This document shows positions 38,866-47,917 of a stretch of DNA of 64,000 nt, in pieces. The stretch comes from Salinivenus sp. Lineage in GTDB: Bacteria; Bacteroidota; Rhodothermia; Rhodothermales; Salinibacteraceae. Made by a program: the position numbers and the translations under genes. The notes beneath the pieces are model-generated. The model did not search any database, had not been told where the DNA came from, and saw only the letters and a list, made by a program, of their open reading frames with translations. How positions within the stretch are numbered: the first letter of the stretch is position 1; each line of letters opens with the position of its first letter. The stretch covers positions 1 through 64,000 of the forward strand of contig JAHENZ010000022.1 of NCBI GenBank assembly GCA_018609755.1, given 5' to 3'.

Positions 38866-39447
38866 TCACGACGAGTCCTGCGAGCCACGGAAAAAGAGAT
38901 CGGCGTAGCCCCACCCGTACCCCAGGACGAATCCGTAAATGCCCCCAAGGGCCGTGCAGAGGAAGAGGTCGACAAAAAATACGTCGGTCGCGTAAATGGT
39001 CGTGGGCTCCACGAGAAACAGCAGCGCACCAAGTGCGCAGCAGAGGGGGACAGTGACGGACGTTCGGCCACGGATCGTCTCATAATCGGCCGAAAGGCCG
39101 CCGACCTGATCCAAGATCGCCTGACTGACAGAAATGGTTCGATTCTCGTCCGAGGCCCGTCGCCGCCACTCCTCTTTGTAGGATCGCCGCCGCACGTGTA
39201 CGTCGTCTACCGTGTCCCCCGCCGGGTCCTTCTCCTCATCCGAAGCGTCGTACTTCGCCCGCTTCTGAGGGTCACTCAATAGCTCAAACGCCTTCTGCAC
39301 CCGCTGAAACTCTTCCTTCGCCGCCGCTTCCTCTCCTTCTTCTACCCGATCCGGATGACACTCCAGTGCCCGCTCCCGGAACGCTTCTTTAATCTCGTCC
39401 TGGCTGGCATCCTGACGGACCCCCAGCACAGCGTAGCAGTCCATCAT
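38866..39447 (-). CDS. J-domain (DnaJ-like) membrane protein
   Basis: DCYAVLGVRQDASQDEIKEAFRERALECHPDRVEEGEEAAAKEEFQRVQKAFELLSDPQKRAKYD; C-terminal hydrophobic segments. Confidence 0.92.
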   Translation of the reverse strand: MMDCYAVLGVRQDASQDEIKEAFRERALECHPDRVEEGEEAAAKEEFQRVQKAFELLSDPQKRAKYDASDEEKDPAGDTVDDVHVRRRSYKEEWRRRASDENRTISVSQAILDQVGGLSADYETIRGRTSVTVPLCCALGALLFLVEPTTIYATDVFFVDLFLCTALGGIYGFVLGYGWGYADLFFRGSQDSS

Positions 39448-39729
39448 GAGCGGCTGAGTATCGAGTCGGATCTGCCCAAAGCCTGAGTGTAGCGTCTTTC
39501 TAATTCTTGAGACCGGAATCTGTTGCAGTGATCAAGAACCACCCGTAAAATCGGAATTACTTTTACGCCGAGCCTGCTTGTCTCCTTCTCATCACGAAAA
39601 GAGACGCTTGTAACGGTCTCCATTCTCCCTCGTCCATTGACCGAATCGTGCAAAGAACGACACGCTGAGGAACAGAGCGTTGGTACTCAGTCCCCATCAC
39701 GCGAACCCACCACCAATAAGTTGTAATCC

Positions 39730-41118
39730 ATGCTTGTTCAGAACTGGTCGTCTTCAACCCGGCATACATTCACTTTGCTACTTCTCGTATGTGCAGGTCT
39801 CCTCTCGTTCATGGCCTGTGACACCGGCGGGACGTTGAGTGACGGAGACGACTCCACAAATGATGAGATGACACCGAAAGAGACGACGACCATTTCCGGA
39901 ACAGTAAATGACGGAAACACCTCGAAAGCTCTCGCTAAGAGCCAGGCCAAGACGGCAGTGGCCGACGCTACTATCTCCGCCGTCGCCGTGAAGGAAGACG
40001 GCTCCACGGTCGAACTCGAGGCGAGCACACAGACCGACAGCGATGGCACCTATGAATTGGACGTAGAGCGGCAAACCAAGGGAGCTACGATTGTCGTCCA
40101 AGCGGAGAAGAGCAGCACAGACTTTAGCTCCAGCGTCGGCATTCAGGTTACCGATACGGCCTCCACGTCGGCGCATCCCATGACCCCTGAGACGCACGCC
40201 GAGGCGCAGGTGGCAATGGCGTCGAACGCAGAAGCAGGAGACGCTGAAAATCCAGCAGAGGCGCTCGCGGATGCCGCGGCTCTGGTCGATAATGACGTGG
40301 CGAACGCCATTCTGAGTGGCGATGTCGCCCCCTCCGAAATTTCGTCCCTGGCGCAATCGATGGACCAGACCCGCGAGGACTATGCGAACGACGCCGGGAC
40401 TGAGATCAGCGGGCAGGATGTCGCCCACGCAGAGCAATCGGCCTACGAAAACCTGCAGTCAGCACTGGCTACGGCCAGCGATAGTGCAGATCGGGCAGAA
40501 GCCTTGCAGGCCTTTGAGGAGGGGATGGCCTCGGCGTATGAGGAAGCGGGAGCGTCCACCGATCTGCAGGCCGAGATTGAGCAGGCCGGGACCCAGGTGG
40601 CCCTCTCAGCGATCGATGCCTCCTCCCTACCGGACGCTGCACAGCGCGGTCTTGAGCGCCGTGCCACCGTCCTCCGCTCAATTGCCACGGGCGCTTCACT
40701 GGAGGACACCTTTGCGAACAGCGGTTCCAGCGAAGACGCCACGAATGCCGTCGCGGCGGATCGAGATTCTCTAGTCGAAGCCGTTCGATCGGCCTCGAGT
40801 CTCTCTGAGATTGAGACCGCCCGTTCCACGTTCCAGCAAGAGGTCAAATCGCATATGGAGACCGGGTTCAACATGCGTCCCGCGGACGTGCAATCCGGCT
40901 TTGACAACCTCCAAACGAGTCTCGACGCCCTCGATCAAGCACTTAATACCGCGGTATCCTCGACCGGAGACGTGAATACAGACGCAGTATCCAACGCCTT
41001 CCAGCAATTCTACGAAAACGGGGGGTCAACCGTCGAAGGCGTCTACGCCAATCAGGGAATGCAACAAGGAGCGGGAAGCGCTGCTGCGAAGATAACCACC
41101 CGGATTGGGGCGTTTTAG
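39730..41118 (+). CDS. putative lipoprotein, Ala/Ser-rich acidic, unknown function
   Basis: Signal LLLLVCAGLLSFMACD; early beta-rich region (ISGTVNDG...ADATISAVAVKEDGSTVELEASTQTDSDGTYELDV) then helical Ala-rich region. Confidence 0.65.
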   Translation: MLVQNWSSSTRHTFTLLLLVCAGLLSFMACDTGGTLSDGDDSTNDEMTPKETTTISGTVNDGNTSKALAKSQAKTAVADATISAVAVKEDGSTVELEASTQTDSDGTYELDVERQTKGATIVVQAEKSSTDFSSSVGIQVTDTASTSAHPMTPETHAEAQVAMASNAEAGDAENPAEALADAAALVDNDVANAILSGDVAPSEISSLAQSMDQTREDYANDAGTEISGQDVAHAEQSAYENLQSALATASDSADRAEALQAFEEGMASAYEEAGASTDLQAEIEQAGTQVALSAIDASSLPDAAQRGLERRATVLRSIATGASLEDTFANSGSSEDATNAVAADRDSLVEAVRSASSLSEIETARSTFQQEVKSHMETGFNMRPADVQSGFDNLQTSLDALDQALNTAVSSTGDVNTDAVSNAFQQFYENGGSTVEGVYANQGMQQGAGSAAAKITTRIGAF

Positions 41119-41285
41119 TGGGCTTTCACAACTGAAACGCGAGAAATCGCAGAGATCCTGACGCTGTTTCCGTCTGTATTTTCTGCGCGGAATATGCTCG
41201 GGATCGACCGCTGCCGGCAACCGCTGAGGACTGTGGCGTCAGGGGACCGACGCTCGAAACCGCCAGAGTCCTTGTGCAAGGTCAC
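41117..41285 (+). mobile_element. MITE-like element family 1, copy C
   Basis: AGTGGGCTTTCACAACTGAAACGCGAGAAATCGCAG...CTTGTGCAAGGTCAC; homologous to copies A and B; first bases overlap the TAG stop of the upstream CDS. Confidence 0.8.
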
Positions 41286-41320
41286 CGGTACGCTTCTCTG
41301 ACTGAACATCCTCACTAAAC

Positions 41321-41359
41321 CGAAAGGCACGGCTCCTTCCGTGGGAACCGTGCCTTTCG
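41321..41359. terminator. bidirectional terminator-like hairpin
   Basis: CGAAAGGCACGG ... CCGTGCCTTTCG inverted repeat between convergent genes. Confidence 0.75.
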
Positions 41360-41421
41360 TATTGTGGGGTCATCGAACTGCGAAGAGCGCACTTTTGGGA
41401 AGTCCAAGCAAAGTGCACACT

Positions 41422-42129
41422 TCAGGTCATCTTCGACTCGGACTCAATAGATTTCACCACTTGCAGCACGATCTGGGCCGAGGACTGCGCCGCCTCGTGC
41501 AGGAAGTCTTGAAAATCAACGTCCGAAGACCCGTCCGCCCGATCCGAAATCGCCCGCACGAGCAAAAACGGCACGTCGTTGAGGGTGCATACCTGCCCCA
41601 CCGCCGCCCCTTCCATTTCCACACAATCGCCCTCTAGATCCTCCCGAATCTTTGTTCGAAGCGCCTCGTCCTGAATGAAGGTATCGCCCGTGCAAACGCG
41701 GCCCGTCCGGATTGAGTGGCCCGGGAGATCCACCTCACAGGCACGCCTCACCAGCTCGTTCGACGCCGAAAAAAATCGCAAATCGGAGAAGGGGATCTGG
41801 CCTGTAGGCAACCCCAAGAAGTCGACTTTCACGTCGTGCTGAACGCAATCCTCGGCAATCACGACGTCCCCGATGTCGAGATCGTCGTGGAGTGCGCCCG
41901 CAGAGCCCGTGCAAATCACGGCGTCAACGTCGAAGTCATCGATCATAACCTGGGTGCACATCGCCGCATTGACCTTGCCGACCCCGGCCTTCACCATAGC
42001 AAGTTCGTGGCCGCAATACCGCCCCTCGTGAATTGTCAGTCCTGCTCGCTCCCGAGTATCGTCCACCGTACAGGTGTCCAGGTAGTGTTCGATCTCTTCT
42101 GCCATCGCGGACATAATCGCAAGCGCCAT
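41422..42129 (-). CDS. mtnN: 5'-methylthioadenosine/S-adenosylhomocysteine nucleosidase
   Basis: ALAIMSAMAEEIEHYL; VKAGVGKVNAAMCTQVMIDDFDVDAVICTGSAGAL; GDTFIQD; CVEMEGAAVGQVC; VRAISDRADG. Confidence 0.9.
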   Translation of the reverse strand: MALAIMSAMAEEIEHYLDTCTVDDTRERAGLTIHEGRYCGHELAMVKAGVGKVNAAMCTQVMIDDFDVDAVICTGSAGALHDDLDIGDVVIAEDCVQHDVKVDFLGLPTGQIPFSDLRFFSASNELVRRACEVDLPGHSIRTGRVCTGDTFIQDEALRTKIREDLEGDCVEMEGAAVGQVCTLNDVPFLLVRAISDRADGSSDVDFQDFLHEAAQSSAQIVLQVVKSIESESKMT

Positions 42130-42223
42130 AGCAATCGCCGGGACTTGTGGATCGAGGGAATCGAGGAGGACTTTCCCCCGAAAACGTACAGGGTGTCCCG
42201 CCAAATTCCCAGCCGCCCATGCA

Positions 42224-44605
42224 TTACGGCCCGTCGAGCTGGCTCCCGTCCGGAAGGGTCGGCTGCTCGCGAGCAATCTCCAGCGACTCCTGGTAGATCT
42301 CTTCCAGGTCGAGCACCTCCTGGTCGCTTCTGGCTCGCAGAAAGATGGGCGTCTTGTAGAGGGGCGTTTCGACCGTGACCGTGGTCGGTCCCTCCACCGA
42401 AGCGGCGTCCGGATTCCAGTAGTCGACCCAGCGGCCCTCGGGCAAATAGACGTCCCGCTCGCGTGCCCCTTTCTCAATCACCGGCGCGACGAGATAATCG
42501 TCCCCGTAGAGGTACTCGTCCCAGATCGACCAGGCCTTCTCGTCGCTCGGATACTCCACAAACAACGGCCGCATGATGGGCACGCCCGTCTCGTGGGCCT
42601 TTTGGGCGTAGTGGGCCGAGTAGTCGGACAGATGTTGGTGGAGAAGCGCATACGTCCGCCAGGTGGCGATGGCCTCGGCGTTATATCCGGTCCCATCGGG
42701 CATATCCCACGGCGCACGGTCGTTCAGTGGACCGATCTCCATGATGGGGCTGAATGCACTCATAGCAAGCCATCGTGACAAGAGTTCCTCCGTGGTCGTC
42801 CCCCCCCAGTACCCTCCGGTGTCGCTCCCCCAGATTGGAAAGCCCATGACCGCCGCACGCAGCCCGCCGATGAGCGTGTTGCGAAAGCCCAGCCACGTGG
42901 CGCGCGTGTCGCCCGCCCAAAAGGCGTTGGCGTAGCGCTGAGACCCTGCATACCCGGCTCGCGGCATGACCACGACATCATCGCGATGGGTCCGGGCCAC
43001 CTCCTGTACAGCCTTCGCGTAGAGCACCGGGTACTCGTTCTGCACCTCATGCATCGACCGCCCGTCGTGGGCATAGGCGTCCCGGGCATCACTTACAAAC
43101 TCCTCCGCCCGATCGAGCTTGAACGCCGCCACTCCGTCGTCCAGCAGACGCGCCACGTAGTCCTGCCACCACGCCACCGCCTCCGGATTCGTAAAGTCGA
43201 TCATCGTGTACGACCGGTCGGCAATGGTAACGAACGGACGAATCTCTTCCGCTGTCTCTGCCTCTCGGACCTGCCGGCGCAGTGCGGTTCGAATCTGAGT
43301 TGGACTCATGTCCTCCGCCACGAAGTCGTCCGAGGGTCCCTCTTCCCGGCCGAGATGAAGGCGGGCGGCCACCTCAAGTGGAAACCCATCGAGGGCTTCC
43401 ACCTGCTCGAGAATCTCCGGCTTCAGACTCAGCAGATACTCGTCGCTCTGCATTTTCTCCGCACTCATCTCCTTCAGGCCCATGTCCACCATGCCCTTCG
43501 ACGGCAACGCGTACCCCCGACGGAGGGCTACATCCGCCATGTCGCCCATCACCCAGGGAGCAATCCACACCAGAAACTCCGAGTCGTACTCCTGCTTAAC
43601 CCAATCGATCATCGACTCGGCATTCGGGAACCGCTCCGGATCCCACTCGAAATCGTCGTAGCCCCGCACGCCCTTCGCCCACGGGCGGTCCACCCAGTAC
43701 ACGTCCAGCGGAATGTCGAGGGCGTCCATCATGAGAGCGTCCTCGTACACCATGGAGTTGTACGGGCCGCGGTACGCCGTGCCGTCATAAAGCGTGTCCC
43801 GGTTCACGTGATTGTCCCGCCAGCGCCACGTGCCATACGCCCACTTGGGCGGCGTGGCGGGCCGCCCCGTCACCGCGGTGTACTGATTGAGGACGGTCTT
43901 CGGAGTCCCCGGAAAGAGGTGGTACGACAGCGAGGCACTGTCGAATGCAAATCGCACCCGCTCGTCGTCGGCCTTTGCCACGTCGAACATGCCGAGGTGC
44001 GTATTGTCGACGTAGAGGCCGTAGCCCACACTCGACAGGTAGAAGGGCGTGTAGAGCGACACCGTACCGTTCACGTCCATTTTGACGTGATGGCCCCGCC
44101 GGTCCAGCGCCACGGCGACCGACGAGTCGCGGGGCACGTCGTCGTCATTTCCACGCACCCGCTCGGTGAGGCCGTGGAAGTGCTCCCCGTCGCGGGCGGC
44201 CAGCACCTCGCCCACGCGTTGAATGCCCTCATTTGGAACGAATTGCACCGACACGCGCCACCCGCCTGTGGCCTGCGGCTCAATCTGGACGAGGGCCTCT
44301 CGCCCGTCGGTCGTCTCGTAGCGCGCGTCCAGGGCCGTCGACCGCTTCGTGAACGAGAGCGGGTCGGTAAGATACTGCACACCCTCGGCCGTCACGTAGA
44401 AGAGGGACGAGCGAGCCGTGTCGGGGCGATGCTGACGCGCGAGCGCCTGCCCTCCGTCCGTCGACGTGAAGGCATACGAGAACGGCGCCCGAGACACTTC
44501 AAGCGCGTACGACGATGACGTCTGTGCGACGACTGTCCCTGGCGCACCTCCGAGCACGAGTCCGAGTGCCAGCAACACGAATGCGAGCGGGCGAGTCCGG
44601 GGCAT
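42224..44605 (-). CDS. glycoside hydrolase family 31 protein, secreted
   Basis: Signal peptide; ATPPKWAYGTWRWRDN; PLDVYWVDRPW; FKLDRAEEF; FWAGDTRATWLGFRNTLIGGLRAAVMGFPIWGSDTGGYWG; SPIMEIG. Confidence 0.93.
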   Translation of the reverse strand: MPRTRPLAFVLLALGLVLGGAPGTVVAQTSSSYALEVSRAPFSYAFTSTDGGQALARQHRPDTARSSLFYVTAEGVQYLTDPLSFTKRSTALDARYETTDGREALVQIEPQATGGWRVSVQFVPNEGIQRVGEVLAARDGEHFHGLTERVRGNDDDVPRDSSVAVALDRRGHHVKMDVNGTVSLYTPFYLSSVGYGLYVDNTHLGMFDVAKADDERVRFAFDSASLSYHLFPGTPKTVLNQYTAVTGRPATPPKWAYGTWRWRDNHVNRDTLYDGTAYRGPYNSMVYEDALMMDALDIPLDVYWVDRPWAKGVRGYDDFEWDPERFPNAESMIDWVKQEYDSEFLVWIAPWVMGDMADVALRRGYALPSKGMVDMGLKEMSAEKMQSDEYLLSLKPEILEQVEALDGFPLEVAARLHLGREEGPSDDFVAEDMSPTQIRTALRRQVREAETAEEIRPFVTIADRSYTMIDFTNPEAVAWWQDYVARLLDDGVAAFKLDRAEEFVSDARDAYAHDGRSMHEVQNEYPVLYAKAVQEVARTHRDDVVVMPRAGYAGSQRYANAFWAGDTRATWLGFRNTLIGGLRAAVMGFPIWGSDTGGYWGGTTTEELLSRWLAMSAFSPIMEIGPLNDRAPWDMPDGTGYNAEAIATWRTYALLHQHLSDYSAHYAQKAHETGVPIMRPLFVEYPSDEKAWSIWDEYLYGDDYLVAPVIEKGARERDVYLPEGRWVDYWNPDAASVEGPTTVTVETPLYKTPIFLRARSDQEVLDLEEIYQESLEIAREQPTLPDGSQLDGP

Positions 44606-44658
44606 GGGCGGAACAAGGATGAGGTGTGAAGGAGACCGGTCTAGGATGTTGAGCGTCT

Positions 44659-45357
44659 TCAGTCACTGCCGAGGCGGCGAATTCGAAGATCGCGGAACCG
44701 ATAGACCTTGCCATCTTCGCCATGGTGCTGAATGCCGATGACGCCCTCCCGGTCGACGGTGTCGCGAACGGCGGTGGTCATCTCTCCATTCACCCAGATC
44801 TTGAGGCTGTCGCCCGCGGCCCGGATTCGATACTCGTTCCAGCCGGTGGGCTTAAACGCGTCTCCGTGCTCTTTCCGAAAGGAGACGCCCGCGAGGGAGT
44901 CCTCCTCCGGCGGATGCAGCCAGCCGCGACGCCCCTCGTCGTAGAGCCCACCGGACCACGCCCGATCGGTCGGGTCCACCTCGGCCTGATACCCATATAC
45001 GCGGTTCGTGTCTACCTGCGCCCGAAACATGAAGCCGGAGTTCGACTCGCGATCCGGCAGGCGAACCTCTCCCTCGAACACGAAATTGCCGTAGGTATCC
45101 TCGGTAACGAGGAAGAATTTGTCGTCGGCCTGCAATTCGATTGTGCCATTTTCGACACGGGCCTCGCCCCAGTCGTACGGATTCCGCCAGCCATCGAGCG
45201 ACTCGCCATCAAAGAGCTGGGTCCACTCCACTGTAGCCTCTGTAGCACTTTCTCCTCCAGATGAGGAGTCATCGGAGGACTGGCAGCCAGTGAGAAGAAC
45301 AGCAATCGGAAGAAAAGCGAAAAGAACGCCTCGCCGAAGTGCCGTGGAATACGTCAT
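44659..45357 (-). CDS. DUF1080 / 3-keto-disaccharide hydrolase-domain lipoprotein (paralogue 1)
   Basis: Lipobox VLLTGCQ; WTQLFDGESLDGWRN...GNFVFEGEVRLPDRESNSGFMFRAQ...GWNEYRIRAAGDSLKIWVNGEMTT. Confidence 0.9.
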   Translation of the reverse strand: MTYSTALRRGVLFAFLPIAVLLTGCQSSDDSSSGGESATEATVEWTQLFDGESLDGWRNPYDWGEARVENGTIELQADDKFFLVTEDTYGNFVFEGEVRLPDRESNSGFMFRAQVDTNRVYGYQAEVDPTDRAWSGGLYDEGRRGWLHPPEEDSLAGVSFRKEHGDAFKPTGWNEYRIRAAGDSLKIWVNGEMTTAVRDTVDREGVIGIQHHGEDGKVYRFRDLRIRRLGSD

Positions 45358-45407
45358 GAGTCTGCGGTCTGAATGTCCGGAGGTCTCGAAAGGCAGCATG
45401 GATTCCA

Positions 45408-46790
45408 TCAAACACTTGGCTCCCAGCCGGACTCGTACTCGCGGCTCCAAAGCTGCATCGCCTCCTCGTCGTCGACAATTTTGCCAGTGTCGGGGTCGGT
45501 CTGGAGGGTATGCCCGGTGCGCTGGGCAATGTTGCCGAGGTGACACAGCAAAACGCTCTTGCGTCCTTCCTCAATTGGGGAATGCGGCTCCTCTTCCCCC
45601 CGAATCGCCGCCAGAAAATTGGCAACGTGACGATCTGTGTTCGACCCGCCCCCCACGGTGCCGGTCCCACTGACCTGCTCTCCGGTCTGAGCCTCGTTGG
45701 CATACTCGATGAGGTTGTCGTCATTGTCGTACACCACGTACCCGCCGCGATCAACGATGAGCGTTCCTTCGGTGCCGTGAATGGACGCGCCGCGGCCGCC
45801 GCCCGGATCGCCATCCGTCCCCTTTAGCGGATTGGCGTTGCAGCTGCGTCCTTCCCACGCGATCATCTTGTCGTCGCCGAACTCATAGCTGGCCACCTGC
45901 GTGTCGTAGGCCTCCCAGTCGTCGTCGTAGTGGAAGCGTCCCCCGCTGGAGGTGACCTTCGTGGGGTGATCCACGTCGAGCGCCCAGCGGCAGACATCAA
46001 TCTCGTGGGTCCCGTTGTTGCAGATCTCCGCCGTGCCCCAGTGCCAGCGCCAGTGCCAGTTATAGTGCACGAGGTTTTCCATGTAGTCGCGGCGCGGGGC
46101 CGGCCCCTGCCAGAGCTCATAGTTGAGCCAGTCGGGGGCCTGCGCAGGCGTCTTCAAATCGAGCGGCCCGCGGTCGTTGGCGTACCAGGCCCGCCCGTAG
46201 TACGGCTCGCCAATGATGCCGTCCCGAATCTTCTGAACGGCCTCAATTGAGCGGGGAGAGGACCGCTGCTGGTTGCCCATCTGCACGACGAGGTCCGAGT
46301 GCTTCTGCTGTGCCTCCAGCAGCAGTTCGCCTTCGTGCGGGTTGTGGCTGCACGGCTTCTCGACGTAGACGTGCTTTCCCGCATCCATCGCGAGGAGCGT
46401 GGCGGGGGCGTGCCAGTGATCCGGCGCCGCAATCGCAATCGCGTCCAGATCGTCATTTTCCAGCATGCGGCGCACGTCGGGTACGCCCTCCGGCTGCCGC
46501 TCCTGCAACGGCTCCCCCCCATCCGGGTCCGTAATCGACGCAATGGCACGATCGATCGCCCGCGAGTCAACGTCGCATACGTAGCCGACTTCCGCCCCCT
46601 CCGTACGCGCAAACACTTCGGTGAGGTAATGGCCTCGGCTGTTCACGCCCATCACGCCCACAACGACCCGATCGTTGGGCGCCCCGACTCCGAACGCTGG
46701 GGATAATGATCCAGCCACGCTGAGCCCGACGCCGGCCGCAGCTGTACGCTTGAGAAAATCGCGACGATGTACGCCGTCCAAGTTGCCCAT
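45408..46790 (-). CDS. Gfo/Idh/MocA-family oxidoreductase with Tat-type signal
   Basis: RRDFLKRTAAAGVGLSVAG; VVVGVMGVNSRGHYLTEVFART; DAIAIAAPDHWHAPATLLAMDAGKHVYVEKPCSHNPHEGELLLEA. Confidence 0.93.
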   Translation of the reverse strand: MGNLDGVHRRDFLKRTAAAGVGLSVAGSLSPAFGVGAPNDRVVVGVMGVNSRGHYLTEVFARTEGAEVGYVCDVDSRAIDRAIASITDPDGGEPLQERQPEGVPDVRRMLENDDLDAIAIAAPDHWHAPATLLAMDAGKHVYVEKPCSHNPHEGELLLEAQQKHSDLVVQMGNQQRSSPRSIEAVQKIRDGIIGEPYYGRAWYANDRGPLDLKTPAQAPDWLNYELWQGPAPRRDYMENLVHYNWHWRWHWGTAEICNNGTHEIDVCRWALDVDHPTKVTSSGGRFHYDDDWEAYDTQVASYEFGDDKMIAWEGRSCNANPLKGTDGDPGGGRGASIHGTEGTLIVDRGGYVVYDNDDNLIEYANEAQTGEQVSGTGTVGGGSNTDRHVANFLAAIRGEEEPHSPIEEGRKSVLLCHLGNIAQRTGHTLQTDPDTGKIVDDEEAMQLWSREYESGWEPSV

Positions 46791-46869
46791 TAGAGAATCA
46801 GATTGATCAGAGATTGGCGACAGGGAACCATTCAGGTGCAGGCAGAGCGGCGGTCCTACGCTTCGTTTC

Positions 46870-47673
46870 CTACTCGCCGGCGGGGAGCTCCCGGATTTTG
46901 ACGTTGCGGAACCAGAAGTCGTTGCCGTGATCCTGCAAGACGATGTGGCCGGCTCGTCGCGTCCGAAAGCCCTCGATGTCTGCGTACTTGCTGGCCGCAA
47001 ACAGGGAGTCAAATTCGGCGGTGTCCAGGTTGTATTCCACCACCTTCTCGCCGTTGAGCCAGTGCTCCCCGTGATTTCCGCGAAAGACCACCCGGGTCTG
47101 ATTCCATTCCCCCACTGGCTTCAGCGATTTGTTATCGTTGGGAGGAATCAAGTCGTAGAGTCCGGCGGCGCGATGGCTCGGCTCTTCCGAATCGGGGTGC
47201 CGCTTATCGTCGAGAAGCTGGTACTCAAACCCGAGCGCGGCGTACTGCGGCTCGTGGGTCGTCGAAAGCGAGTCGGAGACGTTGTACTTGATGCCGCTAT
47301 TCCCCCCCTCACTCGCCTTCCACTCCAGTTTGAGCTCGAAGTCGCGGTAGGTGTCGGTCGTCATGATGTCGCCGCCCTCCAGCGGCTGGCCGTCCGGGGC
47401 AGTGGGCACCTCCCCGCTCTCGACCTTCCGGATCGTGCCGTCCAGAATTTTCCAGTGGCCCTTCGGAATGGAATCGCGACCGAGTCCCGTCCAGCCGTCG
47501 AAGCTGGTGCCGTCGAAGAGAAGCGTCCAGCCCGCCTCCTGCTCGGCCTGAGTCAGCGTATTCGCGGCCGTCGATTGGGCCTCTTCTCCATCGTCGTCCG
47601 AACTGCTTGACGTGCAGGCAATCCCCGAAACGAGGAGGATTCCGACGAGCAAAACCGTAGAAATCGTGCGCAT
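46870..47673 (-). CDS. DUF1080 / 3-keto-disaccharide hydrolase-domain lipoprotein (paralogue 2)
   Basis: Lipobox LVSGIACTSSSS; GWTLLFDGTSFDGWTG...YRDFELKLEWKASEGGNSGIKYNV...GEWNQTRVVFRGNHGEHWLNGEKVVEY. Confidence 0.92.
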   Translation of the reverse strand: MRTISTVLLVGILLVSGIACTSSSSDDDGEEAQSTAANTLTQAEQEAGWTLLFDGTSFDGWTGLGRDSIPKGHWKILDGTIRKVESGEVPTAPDGQPLEGGDIMTTDTYRDFELKLEWKASEGGNSGIKYNVSDSLSTTHEPQYAALGFEYQLLDDKRHPDSEEPSHRAAGLYDLIPPNDNKSLKPVGEWNQTRVVFRGNHGEHWLNGEKVVEYNLDTAEFDSLFAASKYADIEGFRTRRAGHIVLQDHGNDFWFRNVKIRELPAGE

Positions 47674-47845
47674 AACCAGTATATTCTCTCAAACTTGCGT
47701 GTGTGAAGACCGTCGTACCCCCGTCAGCACGAGGACAAAAGACCGAAACCGCTTCCAATAACAGTCGAAACGAATACCACCTGGCCAATGGGGACTGGGA
47801 CCCGAAAACACGAGGAGACGTTCGTGCTGTCTCGCTCAGCGCGAG

Positions 47846-47861
47846 ACTTATCCGGTTAAGT
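47846..47861. promoter_or_regulatory. putative LacI-family operator upstream of DUF1080 paralogue 2
   Basis: ACTTATCCGGTTAAGT near-palindrome, related to 28804, 28988 and 36960. Confidence 0.4.
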
Positions 47862-47917
47862 AACTGCTTGCCCCTCCAAAAAGTCAAGGCGATCTGTCTC
47901 CTATTTGTCCCAGCCCC

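Noticed and set aside
42130-42477. N-terminal extension of the mtnN ORF
   Set aside because: It is an Arg/Ser-rich out-of-frame overlap with the GH31 gene; the family N-terminus (MALAIMSAMAEE) begins at 42129.
42986-44518. 510-aa plus-strand ORF
   Set aside because: Antisense shadow of the GH31 gene.
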